From Planctomycetota bacterium (lineage in GTDB: Bacteria; Planctomycetota; UBA1135; GCA-002686595), in contig JADYYP010000009.1 of assembly GCA_020853575.1 (NCBI GenBank), forward strand, positions 28,348-92,347: a stretch of 64,000 nt of DNA. The letters run 5' to 3'. Below the pieces are notes generated by a model. That model worked only from the letters and a program-made list of their open reading frames with translations, ran no database searches and had not been told where the DNA came from. Made by a program: the position numbers and the translations under genes. This document shows positions 55,928 through 64,000 of the stretch, piece after piece (positions within the stretch are counted from its first letter, which is position 1; every line of letters starts with the position of its first letter).

Positions 55928-56770
55928 ATGCAAGCCCGAGTGATCGCGATCCCGTTCCGTAGCGATGGCAGCAGCCTCGACGACACCGAGCTCGTCGAGC
56001 TGCTCGCCGCGCACGATGCCGTGACGCTGCGCGAGTACTTTTTCTTCACGCCCGAGGGCGTTCCCCACATGTGCTGCTTCGTGCAGTTCGAGCGCGAGCC
56101 CGAGCTCGGGCTGGAGCTCGGGAGCAAGCCCAAACACAAACCTGCGCACCGGGCCGCGAGCGTGGTCGTCGCCGCCAAGGACACGAGCCAGCACCTGCGA
56201 CGCGGAACCGGTCACACCGGCGCGGGTACGCGCCGCCACCAGGTGCTGAACGCCGTTGATGGCCCTCCGCTCGCCGGGCGCCCGCGTTCCGAGGCCTCCT
56301 CCGCGCGCAGTTCGCCGCGGACGAGTCGCCCCACCCGCGAACAGATCCTCGATGAGCAGACTCTCGATGAGCAGACTCTCGATGAGCAGATCCTCAGCGA
56401 GCGGCCCCTCGACGAGCCGCCCCTCGACGAGCAGGGCGCAATCCTGGCGAGCTCGCTCAGAGCGTGGAGGGTCCGCACCGCTCGCGAGCGCGGAGTTCCC
56501 GCGTACCGCGTACTCTCGAACCGCACCTTGGACGGAATCGCGCGCCAGCGACCGGCGAACGCCGCAGCCTTGAGCAACATCGAGGGTGTCGGCCGCGCAA
56601 CCAGCGCGCTCCACGGGGAGGCGATCCTCGAGCTCGTCCGCAGCGCAACTGACCGCAGCGCCACCGACTTCGGGGCCACTGTCCGCGCCGCGCAGGTCGA
56701 GAGTCCGTCGGTCGACGGCGCCCCCGAAAGTCGCAGTCCCCCGGCGCTCGAAGTCGCGGTGCCCGGCTAG
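55928..56770 (+). CDS. HRDC-domain protein of DGR-accessory type
   Basis: This 280-residue protein starts MQARVIAIPFRSDGSSLDDT, then ELVELLAAHDAVTLREYFFF and TPEGVPHMCCFVQFE, a short N-terminal domain with two strands and helices. The linker holds five-residue repeats. The C-terminal HRDC domain spans about 178-245 (SLRAWRVRTARERGVPAYRV, then LSNRTLDGIARQRPANAAAL). This plan matches the HRDC accessory proteins found beside some DGR reverse transcriptases, and I know it from few other settings. No reverse transcriptase or TR is beside it here. A strong Shine-Dalgarno sequence (AAGGAGGT at 55915-55922) precedes the ATG. Confidence 0.75.
   Translation: MQARVIAIPFRSDGSSLDDTELVELLAAHDAVTLREYFFFTPEGVPHMCCFVQFEREPELGLELGSKPKHKPAHRAASVVVAAKDTSQHLRRGTGHTGAGTRRHQVLNAVDGPPLAGRPRSEASSARSSPRTSRPTREQILDEQTLDEQTLDEQILSERPLDEPPLDEQGAILASSLRAWRVRTARERGVPAYRVLSNRTLDGIARQRPANAAALSNIEGVGRATSALHGEAILELVRSATDRSATDFGATVRAAQVESPSVDGAPESRSPPALEVAVPG
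56348..56437 (+). repeat. Six tandem 15-base units in the HRDC gene
   Basis: Units of CTCGATGAGCAGACT run in frame and encode LDEQT, LDEQT, LDEQI, LSERP, LDEPP, LDEQG. The first two units are identical. Such repeats can change copy number by slippage without shifting the frame. Confidence 0.85.
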
Positions 56771-56872
56771 AACCGACTCGAGCCATTTCGCGGCGCGATC
56801 AGGCGGCTCGAATTCGTTGCGCCCCGTCCGCCCCGCTGGGCCCGGGCCTCTGATCCAATCGGCCGGAGCACG

Positions 56873-57622
56873 TCAGGCCTTGGGCCCCAGGCGTTCCTGC
56901 AACTCGCAGTTCGCGCGAAAGATCTGCTGCAAGATCGAGGTCTTCCGCTCGCGTTGACGAGCGCCGTCGTCGAGCCCCGCGACCTCGCGGTAGTGCGAAG
57001 CCAGCCCGGTTTCGAGCTGCGGCAGGTCACGGACGGCGGCCAGCAACTCGCCGGCCTCTTCCAGACTCGCGTCGAGCCGCGCCAAGCGCCGCTCGAGTTG
57101 CCCGACCTCGAAGTCGGAACGACGTCGCAGCTCGGCCAACGAAGCCGCCCGCTCCTTGGCAAACAGATCCAGCAGATCGGCCGCTACCAGTCGAGACGGC
57201 GGGGCCTCCGCGCCTTTCTGCTCGGCGAACTCTGCGAGCCGCGCTTGCACCCGCAGCCGGAGCGTGTGCCAGCGTTCCGGATCGACGGGCCACGCGGCCG
57301 GCTTCACCTGATCCTCGACGAAGCCGCGCCGCGCGACCAGCGTCGCGCGCAGACGCGAGAGCTCGTCGTGGACGTCGGCACGGTGCTCTTCGAGCCTGGC
57401 TCGCAGTAGGTCGATGCGCTGATAGGTATCCAGCGCTGCAGCCAGCCGCGACTCCGCCTCGTACACGGCATCGGCGGACCGACCCGCGCTCTCGCCGAGC
57501 GCGCGGCGCACCAAGCGCGTCAGATCGTCGAGCTCGACCGTGACCACCGGGCGTCTTGCCGAGGCCTTGTCGGAATCGGTTGCGAGTTCGCTCGCCAGTG
57601 CCGCGCGCAGGTCCTCGTTCAT
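56873..57622 (-). CDS. Coiled-coil protein of unknown function
   Basis: This 249-residue protein is made almost entirely of helices with heptad patterns, for example ESRLAAALDTYQRIDLLRAR, then LEEHRADVHDELSRLRATLV and LRRRSDFEVGQLERRLARLD. The N-terminus (TVELDDLTRLVRRALGESAG) is also helical. It has no signal peptide or membrane helix. It resembles no family I can name. I chose ATG 57622 because upstream codons are Arg/Ser-rich and belong to the shadow of the next gene. Confidence 0.65.
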   Translation of the reverse strand: MNEDLRAALASELATDSDKASARRPVVTVELDDLTRLVRRALGESAGRSADAVYEAESRLAAALDTYQRIDLLRARLEEHRADVHDELSRLRATLVARRGFVEDQVKPAAWPVDPERWHTLRLRVQARLAEFAEQKGAEAPPSRLVAADLLDLFAKERAASLAELRRRSDFEVGQLERRLARLDASLEEAGELLAAVRDLPQLETGLASHYREVAGLDDGARQRERKTSILQQIFRANCELQERLGPKA

Positions 57623-57657
57623 GGCTCGCGCATTGTCACAATCGGTGTGGCGTTCGG

Positions 57658-60204
57658 CTAGCGCCGGTCGGAGCCCGCTCGCCAGGCCTCGTCTTGTTCG
57701 GAAGAGCAACGCCCTTCGGAGTCGAAGAAGCCCGCGCCCTCGATCCCCTCGAGACCTCGGGCCAGCATCGCGGTGCGCAGCACCAGCCAGTCCGGAAAGC
57801 CTGCTCCGGAAACGAAGTAGGGCAAGTGATTGGCAGTGCGCAGGCCGTTCGGCCCGGTGCCCGAGATCAGCGCGACGCACGAGCGACCCGAGCGCGAGCG
57901 CAGGACCGCGAGCACGGCCAGATCATCGCCCTCGACACGCCGAGTGCCGACGCGGGCCCATCCTCGATGAACCTCGATGGCCGAGTCCTCGACGGCTGTG
58001 CTCCACGCGCGATGGATGTCCGCGTTGCCGTAGAGCACCAAGCCATGCTCACGCGGGTCGTTCGCCTGCTCCGCGAGCCACTCGACGTCGCTCTGCACGC
58101 GCGGCGAAGCGTTCCCGCGGTAGCGGAACTGCTCGGCGTCGAAGCGCGCCTTGGCGGCTGCCCAGGCGTTTTCCTCCGCGCTGCCCCCGGTGGCGTAGAC
58201 CAAGCGAAAGCGCTCGCGGAACGCCCCCTTGAAGCTCGGGAGCGCGACCACGGTCGAGCCCTCGGCCTCCACCACCGACCAGCCCGCACGCGCGTCGCGC
58301 TCGAACCTCCACACGCGCTCGTGCGTGTCCCGCGGCACCAAAGACTGCCCGTCGAGCTCGACCTTGCACTGCGCAAGACCGTCGAGCCACTCCAGTCGCG
58401 GCGAATCCGAGCTGTCATCGCGACGCACCGCGATCGAGATGCGCGCTGCATTTTCGGTGGTGATGCGCAGGGTCGCCGCTGCGGCGTCGAACTTCGCGGA
58501 GGCGCTGGCTGGCATCGAACGCCGCTGCACGCGCTCGATCGCTAGCCAGTCCTCGCGGTCGCGCAGCGCGAGATCCGGAGTCGTGAACGCCACGCTCGGA
58601 GCGGACTGGGGACGCACTTGGCGTTTCAGGAACTCCATCAGAGGCGGCCAGTCGACACATTCACTGCCCCACCAGTGGCCCGCACCGGGGCGCTCGTAGT
58701 ACACGAAATTGGGGTGGAATTGGGCCAGCTCCTCGCGCATGCGACGCGCTTGCTCGACAGGCACGTTGTCGTCGGCATCTCCGTGCAAGACGTAGACACC
58801 TCGCGCCTCGAGATTGCGCAGCAGCGTGAGCGTGCGACTGGGCGCCGTCGCGCGCCGCAGCATGGCGTCGAGCGCATCGGCTGGCTGAGGAGTCTCCGTC
58901 GCGCCGTAGTGCCAGAAGTCGACCCACCCCGCGCTCGGCGCGATGGCCGCGAACAGATCCGAGCGCAGGACCCCGAGATTCCACGTCCCGTGTCCACCCA
59001 TCGAGTGACCCGTCAGAAGTCGGCGCCGCGGGTCGAAGCGCACGAGCGACTCCGCATCGGCCAGCACCTCGAGCGCGTCGGCTCGCCCCCAGTCCTCCCA
59101 GTCGAACCCGTAGGGCCTCCGATTGGTCGGAGCCACGATGTGCGCCCAGGGTTTCGCGGCGTAGCTGGCAGCCTGTCCTGAAGCCTCGACGCTCGCGCCG
59201 TGCAGCGAGAGGATCAGCGCCGGCGGCGGGTCCGTCGGCTCCGCGCTGCTCGGGACGATCCCGTAGTACTGCACGCTGCCGTCGATCTCGCTGGTGAAGG
59301 TGCGCCGATGAGTCGTCCGCGCCGAGCGCACCGCAAGCGTCATCTCGACCGCGTGCAAGCGCTCCCCCGTTGCAGTGCGCAACTCCACCTGCAGTCGACC
59401 TTGGGTGCGAGCATCGACCGCGGCCTCGAAGGCGAAGCCGACCTTGCGCGTCTCCAAGGGCAGGAGCTCGAGCTCCGAAAGCGACTCGACCCAGGTACCC
59501 TGGTCCACACGAGCAGCGAGACGCAATCCGCTGGCACGTTCCTCCGTCGCATTGACCACGACGATCGCGGCCAGGTAGCGCGCTGGCGAGCTCGCGCGCT
59601 CCGGAGGCGTCGCCGGGGCCGACTCCACGGTGCCGAACAAGAGGTCGGGCAGCGTGACATCCGAGGTGTCGAGGTAACGCGGCGCGGGCGGGCTCGAGAA
59701 CGCGAAGCGCGGCTGGCCGCGCCCGACGCGCGCGAGCAATCCGTTGGTTCCGTGACGCAGCGCGATCGGAGTCCGCAACACCCCCAGGGCGTAGAGATCC
59801 GCCATGCGCGGCTCGCCCGCGGCGTACACGAACGAGCAGCCCTGGGCCTCGAGCAGCACGACTTGGTCCCGCCCATGTTCCACCTCGAGCCAACACCAGC
59901 CGCCGCCGCGCACCTCGCCCACCAGACCGCCCTGAGGCCCCAACGAGGCCTCGCGCCACACGCGCTCCTCGCCGGTCGTCGAGCGCAGTGCTTCCCCCGT
60001 CCGCGGCTGCAGACCAGTTCCTCGGGCCAGGCGCTCGAGCACGGAGTCGCTGAGCAGCGCCGTTCTGCCGGACTGCCCCGTGGGGTCGATCACGAGCACG
60101 CGGCGCACCACCGGCGCCGCCTCGCGGCCCGAGGCAACCGTCGAGGCCGGGGAATCGTCGAGCTGAAGCGCAAGCAAGGCACACAGGAGCAGTTGCATGT
60201 CCAC
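57658..60204 (-). CDS. Exported alpha/beta-hydrolase (esterase/peptidase-like), large
   Basis: This protein of 848 residues has a short export signal (MDMQLLLCALLALQL). A large N-terminal beta-rich domain is followed by an alpha/beta-hydrolase domain from about 320 on. The nucleophile elbow is GHSMGGHGTWNLG, with VYVLHGDADDNVPVEQARRM (acid) and PGAGHWWG (His) completing a triad. This is the arrangement of esterase-like and S9-like exported hydrolases of planctomycetes. The C-terminal 250 residues form another beta domain. The substrate is unknown. It is transcribed away from the three-gene operon that starts at 60281. Confidence 0.75.
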   Translation of the reverse strand: MDMQLLLCALLALQLDDSPASTVASGREAAPVVRRVLVIDPTGQSGRTALLSDSVLERLARGTGLQPRTGEALRSTTGEERVWREASLGPQGGLVGEVRGGGWCWLEVEHGRDQVVLLEAQGCSFVYAAGEPRMADLYALGVLRTPIALRHGTNGLLARVGRGQPRFAFSSPPAPRYLDTSDVTLPDLLFGTVESAPATPPERASSPARYLAAIVVVNATEERASGLRLAARVDQGTWVESLSELELLPLETRKVGFAFEAAVDARTQGRLQVELRTATGERLHAVEMTLAVRSARTTHRRTFTSEIDGSVQYYGIVPSSAEPTDPPPALILSLHGASVEASGQAASYAAKPWAHIVAPTNRRPYGFDWEDWGRADALEVLADAESLVRFDPRRRLLTGHSMGGHGTWNLGVLRSDLFAAIAPSAGWVDFWHYGATETPQPADALDAMLRRATAPSRTLTLLRNLEARGVYVLHGDADDNVPVEQARRMREELAQFHPNFVYYERPGAGHWWGSECVDWPPLMEFLKRQVRPQSAPSVAFTTPDLALRDREDWLAIERVQRRSMPASASAKFDAAAATLRITTENAARISIAVRRDDSSDSPRLEWLDGLAQCKVELDGQSLVPRDTHERVWRFERDARAGWSVVEAEGSTVVALPSFKGAFRERFRLVYATGGSAEENAWAAAKARFDAEQFRYRGNASPRVQSDVEWLAEQANDPREHGLVLYGNADIHRAWSTAVEDSAIEVHRGWARVGTRRVEGDDLAVLAVLRSRSGRSCVALISGTGPNGLRTANHLPYFVSGAGFPDWLVLRTAMLARGLEGIEGAGFFDSEGRCSSEQDEAWRAGSDRR

Positions 60205-60280
60205 GTCACACTAGCGCCGCGGCGGCGGCAGCGAAGATCGTTTCTTGCCGCCCAAGGCCCGCGGTGCGCACAATCGCGCC

Positions 60281-61762
60281 ATGGCCCGGTCGCGCGAAGC
60301 TCGATCATGGATCGCTCCGAAGGCGGCCGTGCGTTGGCTGGCGCTCGTGGTCGCGCTGGCGCTCGTCGCGCCGCTGTTGGGTGCCTGGTGGCTGCGGCGC
60401 GCGGGAGCGCTGGAGCTCGCCCGCGAGGTGGACGCACTGCACGCACTCGGTGTCACTTTCGAATTTCCCCGATCCCGCGCCACGTCCAGCGAGTCGCCGA
60501 TCGACCCCGGAACGTGGTGGCCCACCGCAACGGCCGCGGAGCACGCCAGCCACCCGAGCGCGGGCCTGCCGGGCCCGTTCGGCGCGCTGTCCCGCGTGGC
60601 TTTGGTCGCCTCGGTCGCGCGTGGAAGCAACGACGAGATACCGTTGCCGGCGGGTGATCCGCTGTACGTGTCCGAGCCGTGCGTTGCGCTGTTCGACGAC
60701 AGCCATCGCGACGTCAACGACTTCTGGCGCGTTGTCCGCGACGTGCTGCGCGAGCCGACCACACAAACGCAGTGGCAAGAGGCCGCCCGCTGTGCGTGGC
60801 GTGCCGTCGCACACGCTTCCGAGGAGAGGCTCTCCCGCGCCCACGCGAGCTGTGACGTTCGCGCGCCACTCGCGGCGGCGTGGTTCGAGCCCACCCCACC
60901 GCCACACCCGCGGTCCCTTCCACCGGCGCTGCTGGGCGCCGAGGCGGCGGCTGGGATCCTGCGCGCGGAAGCTCGCGCGCTGGCTCTCGGTGGCGCCGCG
61001 GCGGAATGCGTGCGAGCCATGGAGCGTGCGCTGTGCGCGGCTCGATTGGGCGAGGGGTTCGGGACGTTCGCCGCGCTGCGCTCGAGCGATGACGCGCTGG
61101 CGGACACACTCGAGGCACTGTGCGAGTGCGCATCGCTGCTCCCGCCGGACACCGACTGGTCGAGTTGGAGCCGTGCGCTGGATGCCCTCGACCCGGCCCA
61201 GCGCGCGCGAGTCGCCTGCGACGGGGAATTCGCGTTGACACGCATGATCTACGCGCGCCTCGCCGACGGAGGCGAGTGCGGCATCGCAAGCGTCGACCAG
61301 CGCGACGGTGTCTCCGTCCTGTGGACGGCGTGCATGCTCGACTCGGATCAAGCAGCGCTGCTCGCCTGCCTGCGCGCGCGTCGCGCTCAGTGCGACGTCG
61401 ATCCGAGCGCGAACCTGGCCGCTGCCGTCGTCCTGCCGGAGCGCCCCACTTGGGCGCTCGTCGCCAACCCACGCTCATCCGAATGGGACTGGGCGCAGCA
61501 CCCGTGGGCCGAATTGGAGGCTCGCCGGAGGATCGCGCGCGTCGTGCTGAGCGCGCGCCGTTCCGGCGCCGATGCCGCGCGACTCGCTTGCGAGCGCGAG
61601 CTCGATCCCTACACGGGATCGCCGCTTCGCTCACGCACGGACGCTCACTCCGTGTTCGTCGTCTGGTCCGTCGGGCCCGACAGGACGGACGACCGCGGGA
61701 CGCGCATGGCGATGCCGGGGCTTGGCGCGGGCGATTTCGTGGCCAAGGTCGTGCTCCCGTGA
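60281..61762 (+). CDS. Membrane-anchored hypothetical protein
   Basis: This protein of 493 residues begins with a basic stub and one transmembrane segment (AVRWLALVVALALVAPLLGA). The rest is a soluble, helical domain rich in Ala with paired Cys (CDVRAPLAAA, ECVRAMERALCAARLG, LEALCECASLL) but no recognised motif. Near the end VFVVWSVGPDRTDDRG is reminiscent of type II secretion pseudopilin-like C-termini. It starts an operon: its stop overlaps the GTG of the metallopeptidase gene. CACAAT (60269-60274) may be the -10 box, six bases before the ATG. Confidence 0.6.
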   Translation: MARSREARSWIAPKAAVRWLALVVALALVAPLLGAWWLRRAGALELAREVDALHALGVTFEFPRSRATSSESPIDPGTWWPTATAAEHASHPSAGLPGPFGALSRVALVASVARGSNDEIPLPAGDPLYVSEPCVALFDDSHRDVNDFWRVVRDVLREPTTQTQWQEAARCAWRAVAHASEERLSRAHASCDVRAPLAAAWFEPTPPPHPRSLPPALLGAEAAAGILRAEARALALGGAAAECVRAMERALCAARLGEGFGTFAALRSSDDALADTLEALCECASLLPPDTDWSSWSRALDALDPAQRARVACDGEFALTRMIYARLADGGECGIASVDQRDGVSVLWTACMLDSDQAALLACLRARRAQCDVDPSANLAAAVVLPERPTWALVANPRSSEWDWAQHPWAELEARRRIARVVLSARRSGADAARLACERELDPYTGSPLRSRTDAHSVFVVWSVGPDRTDDRGTRMAMPGLGAGDFVAKVVLP

Positions 61763-62814
61763 GCCCTGGGCCTCGAGCCACCAGGCGCGCCGCGCGCGGG
61801 GCCACGCGATGGGAACAGTGGAGCGACGAGCGGCTGCTCGAGCTACGTCTGTGCGATCTGCACCTCGTGCTCGAACGTTCGCCGCTCGCGACCGCGCTGC
61901 GCGACCTGGAACGCGAGCTCGGCGAGCGTGGCCTGCAGCGCTTTCGACCGCACGCATGGCTCTCGAGCGAGTGGTTCTCTCCCGATGGCGTTCCCGGGAT
62001 CGCGCTGCCTTTCTACCTCGCGCATCCAAGGCTGATGCGCCTGGAGCGTCGCATGATGGGCGCGGTCGAAGGCGGCAGCGCGGTCGCGCTGCGGCGCCTG
62101 CTGCGCCACGAAGCCGGACACGCTGTCGACAATGCCTATCGGCTGCACGCTCGCAGACGCTGGCGCGAGGTCTTCGGCCCGATCTCGACGCCCTACGAGC
62201 AGCACTATCGCCCCGAGCCCTACAGTCGCGCGTTCGTCCAACACCTGCCCCACTGGTACGCGCAAAGCCATCCCGCCGAGGACTTCGCCGAGACCTTCGC
62301 GGTCTGGCTGGGCTCTCCCGCGCTCTGGCGGCGGCGCTACCGCGGCTGGCCGGCGCTCGCCAAGCTCGAGTACGTCGACGAGCTGATGCAACGCATCGCG
62401 GCCAAGCGGCCGGAGGTGAACCTGCGCGAGCGCACCGAGTCCATCGACGGGCTGACGACGACGCTGCGCGAGCACTACGCCGACAAGCGCGCGCGCTACA
62501 CGGCGCGTTTCCCGTTCACCTTCGACCGCGGACTGCGGCGCATCTTCTCGCGCGCCCTGCCCGGTGATCGCCGTCCCCGCGCGGCGGCGTTCTTGCGCAA
62601 GCTGCGCCCACAACTCGCATCGCGCATCTCGCTCGCCAGCGACTCACCCACCTACACCGTCGATCAAGTGCTGCACGACATGATCGCGCGCGCGGCCGAG
62701 CTCAAGCTCGTCGTTGACACGCCCCTCGCACCCGCGAGACTGGATGCGGCGTTGCTCGTGGCCGTGCACACCGTGCGGTTCCTCCACACCGGCTACCACC
62801 GCCTCGCACGATGA
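61759..62814 (+). CDS. Putative zinc metallopeptidase
   Basis: This protein of 351 residues carries HEAGH at 117-121 (LRHEAGHAVDNAYRLHARRR), a zincin-type zinc-binding motif. DFAETFAVWLGS around 175-186 could supply the third ligand. It has no signal peptide. The GTG start overlaps the stop of the upstream gene (GTGA), and its stop overlaps the ATP-grasp gene (ATGA). I know metallopeptidases of this kind beside ATP-grasp ligases, which suggests that they act on the same peptide or amide product, but the product is unknown. Confidence 0.7.
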   Translation: MSPGPRATRRAARGATRWEQWSDERLLELRLCDLHLVLERSPLATALRDLERELGERGLQRFRPHAWLSSEWFSPDGVPGIALPFYLAHPRLMRLERRMMGAVEGGSAVALRRLLRHEAGHAVDNAYRLHARRRWREVFGPISTPYEQHYRPEPYSRAFVQHLPHWYAQSHPAEDFAETFAVWLGSPALWRRRYRGWPALAKLEYVDELMQRIAAKRPEVNLRERTESIDGLTTTLREHYADKRARYTARFPFTFDRGLRRIFSRALPGDRRPRAAAFLRKLRPQLASRISLASDSPTYTVDQVLHDMIARAAELKLVVDTPLAPARLDAALLVAVHTVRFLHTGYHRLAR

Positions 62815-63851
62815 GAAAGCTGCGCGTGTTGGTGCTGATGCACCAAGACTTGATCCCGCCCGCGGATCGCTCGGCCCGCCAAGGTCCAGCGATCGTGCCC
62901 TGGCGCACCGAGCACGACATCATGAGCGCGCTCGAGTCCCTGGGACACGAAGTGCGTCCGATCGGCGTGCACGACGACTTGCAGGTGCTGCGCGCGGCGC
63001 TCGAAGAGTGGAACCCGCACGTCACCTTCAACGTGCTCGAGGAGTTCCACGGTGTCGCGCTCTACGGCCAGGCGGTGATCAGCTTCCTCGAGCTGATGCG
63101 CCGTGCCTACACCGGATGCAATCCGCGCGGATTGATGCTGGCCCACGACAAGCTGCTCACGAAGAAGATCCTGAGCTGGCACCGCATCCGCACTCCGCGC
63201 TGCGCGACCTTTCCGATCGCGGCCCAGCCGCGACGTCCGCGCCGGATCGGATACCCACTGTTGGTCAAATCCGCGGTGGAGGATGCCTCGCTCGGCATCT
63301 CCCAGGCGTCGATCGTGCACAGCGATGAGAAGCTGCTCGAGCGCGTGCACTACATGCACACGACGTTCGGGACCGACGTCCTCGCCGAGGAGTACATCGA
63401 GGGCCGCGAGCTCTACGTCGGCGTGCTGGGCAACAGCAAGCTCGAGGCGTTGCCGATTTGGGAGATGACCTTCAACGATTGGCCGGAGGACCAGCCGCGC
63501 ATCGCCACCGAGCGTGTGAAGTGGAGCGCCGCGTATCAAAAGCGCCGCGGCATCCGCACGGGGCTGGCTCAGGACCTCGCGCCCGAGCTCACGCGCACGA
63601 TTCAGCGCACCTGCAAGCAGGTCTACCGCGCATTGTCGCTGTCCGGCTATGCGCGTATCGATTTGCGGCTCGACGCCCAGGGTCGCGTGTGGGTGATCGA
63701 GGCCAATGCCAATCCCGACCTCGCACGCGACGAGGACTTCGCCGAGTCCGCGTTGCCCGCGGGACTCGCGTACCCCCAGTTGGTGCAGCGCATCGTCAAT
63801 CTCGCGCTGGCCTGGCGGCCCGCGTGGAAGCAACTCGAATTGGCGCTCTGA
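62811..63851 (+). CDS. ATP-grasp ligase, D-alanine--D-alanine-ligase-like
   Basis: This ATP-grasp enzyme has 346 residues, with the landmarks RVLVLMHQDLIPPADR, LAHDKLLTKKILSWHRIRTP, YPLLVKSAVEDASLGISQAS, DVLAEEYIEGRELYVGVLGN, GYARIDLRLDAQG and VWVIEANANPDLA. These match the D-Ala-D-Ala-ligase-type family that joins an amino acid or peptide to a carboxylate using ATP. It overlaps the metallopeptidase gene by four bases. True D-Ala ligases lie in cell-wall clusters, so this one probably makes another peptide-like product. Confidence 0.82.
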   Translation: MRKLRVLVLMHQDLIPPADRSARQGPAIVPWRTEHDIMSALESLGHEVRPIGVHDDLQVLRAALEEWNPHVTFNVLEEFHGVALYGQAVISFLELMRRAYTGCNPRGLMLAHDKLLTKKILSWHRIRTPRCATFPIAAQPRRPRRIGYPLLVKSAVEDASLGISQASIVHSDEKLLERVHYMHTTFGTDVLAEEYIEGRELYVGVLGNSKLEALPIWEMTFNDWPEDQPRIATERVKWSAAYQKRRGIRTGLAQDLAPELTRTIQRTCKQVYRALSLSGYARIDLRLDAQGRVWVIEANANPDLARDEDFAESALPAGLAYPQLVQRIVNLALAWRPAWKQLELAL

Positions 63852-63875
63852 GAGCTGCGCGGACGGCTGGCCCGA

Positions 63876-64000
63876 CTACGGCAGCACCGTGAATTCCAGG
63901 GCGTCGGTCAGGCCGAGGTGGTTCGGCGGCGCGAAGCCGCCGTCGCGGCTGTAGTACTGCGCGAAGACGGTCGTGCCGGGGTACAGGCCTTGGCTGTGCA
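63876..64000 (-). CDS. Secreted protein with planctomycete C-terminal module (partial)
   Basis: Only the last 41 codons are inside the window. They read SQGLYPGTTVFAQYYSRDGG, then FAPPNHLGLTDALEFTVLP and stop at 63878-63876. This matches the end of the module carried by the genes at 6.6, 8.4 and 39.2 kb, here with QYYSRDGG in place of QYWYRDP. The N-terminal part lies beyond the edge, so the protein's role cannot be told. Confidence 0.75.
   Translation of the reverse strand, partial: HSQGLYPGTTVFAQYYSRDGGFAPPNHLGLTDALEFTVLP

Noticed and set aside
55928..56770. RecQ or RNase D identity for the HRDC protein
   Set aside because: There is no helicase or nuclease domain, and the N-terminal part matches DGR accessory proteins instead.

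Overview
The window is high-GC, densely coded bacterial DNA that most resembles a Planctomycetota chromosome. Several secreted proteins end in the same C-terminal module of about 130 residues (Tyr-Cys start, LLFYG, GGTLCV, QWWFRDP, GLSNALEF-like end), which I recognise from that phylum. Menaquinone is made by the futalosine route (mqnC, mqnE), and many cell-surface hydrolases and beta-propellers are present. Most of the sequence is ordinary chromosome. I see no rRNA, tRNA or CRISPR array.

The outstanding region is 9.8-19.0 kb, a diversity-generating retroelement (DGR) with two targets. Its core is an operon with 4-base overlaps: an HTH protein, an Avd-like protein and a DGR-type reverse transcriptase. 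A 139-base template repeat (TR) lies between the Avd core and the reverse transcriptase. On each side sits a large receptor-like NTPase whose gene points toward the core and ends in a formylglycine-generating-enzyme/C-type-lectin (FGE/CLec) domain holding a variable repeat (VR). VR1 differs from the TR at 16 positions, 15 of them TR adenines; VR2 differs at 15, 14 of them adenines. The left target is DUF4062-NACHT-FGE and the right one is TIR-like-NACHT-FGE, so the locus looks like a diversified sensor/conflict system. The two VRs and the conserved tails after them form a 229/230-base inverted repeat around the core, with conserved palindromes and many CGGCAA/TTGCCG motifs. A second DGR-type accessory, an HRDC-domain protein, lies alone near 56 kb.

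Layout: 0-9.7 kb has a secreted EF-hand-like protein, an ECF sigma factor, a small membrane protein, an S9 peptidase, a radical SAM protein and two secreted proteins. 9.8-19 kb is the DGR. 19-24 kb has cysS and a Ser/Thr kinase-ATPase-TPR signalling protein. 24-27.7 kb is a flavin-transfer operon (apbE, porin, FMN-binding protein, membrane protein) behind a Fur-like palindrome. 27.7-31.7 kb has envelope sugar enzymes, a KptA-like RNA phosphotransferase and a membrane protein. 31.7-33.1 kb is poor in genes. 33.2-39.2 kb has a rhodanese, a phosphodiesterase, a FabZ-like dehydratase and a sulfatase-like lipoprotein. 39.2-50.5 kb has a beta-propeller lipoprotein, a Pus10 pseudouridine synthase, polyprenol-sugar enzymes, lgt and an RNase HII-like protein. 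50.9-56.8 kb has a beta-propeller lipoprotein, mqnC-mqnE and the HRDC protein. 56.9-64 kb has a coiled-coil protein, an esterase and a three-gene operon ending in a metallopeptidase and an ATP-grasp ligase.

Many starts sit only 5-16 bases after a TANNNT-type -10 element, so leaderless or very short-leader transcripts appear common here.
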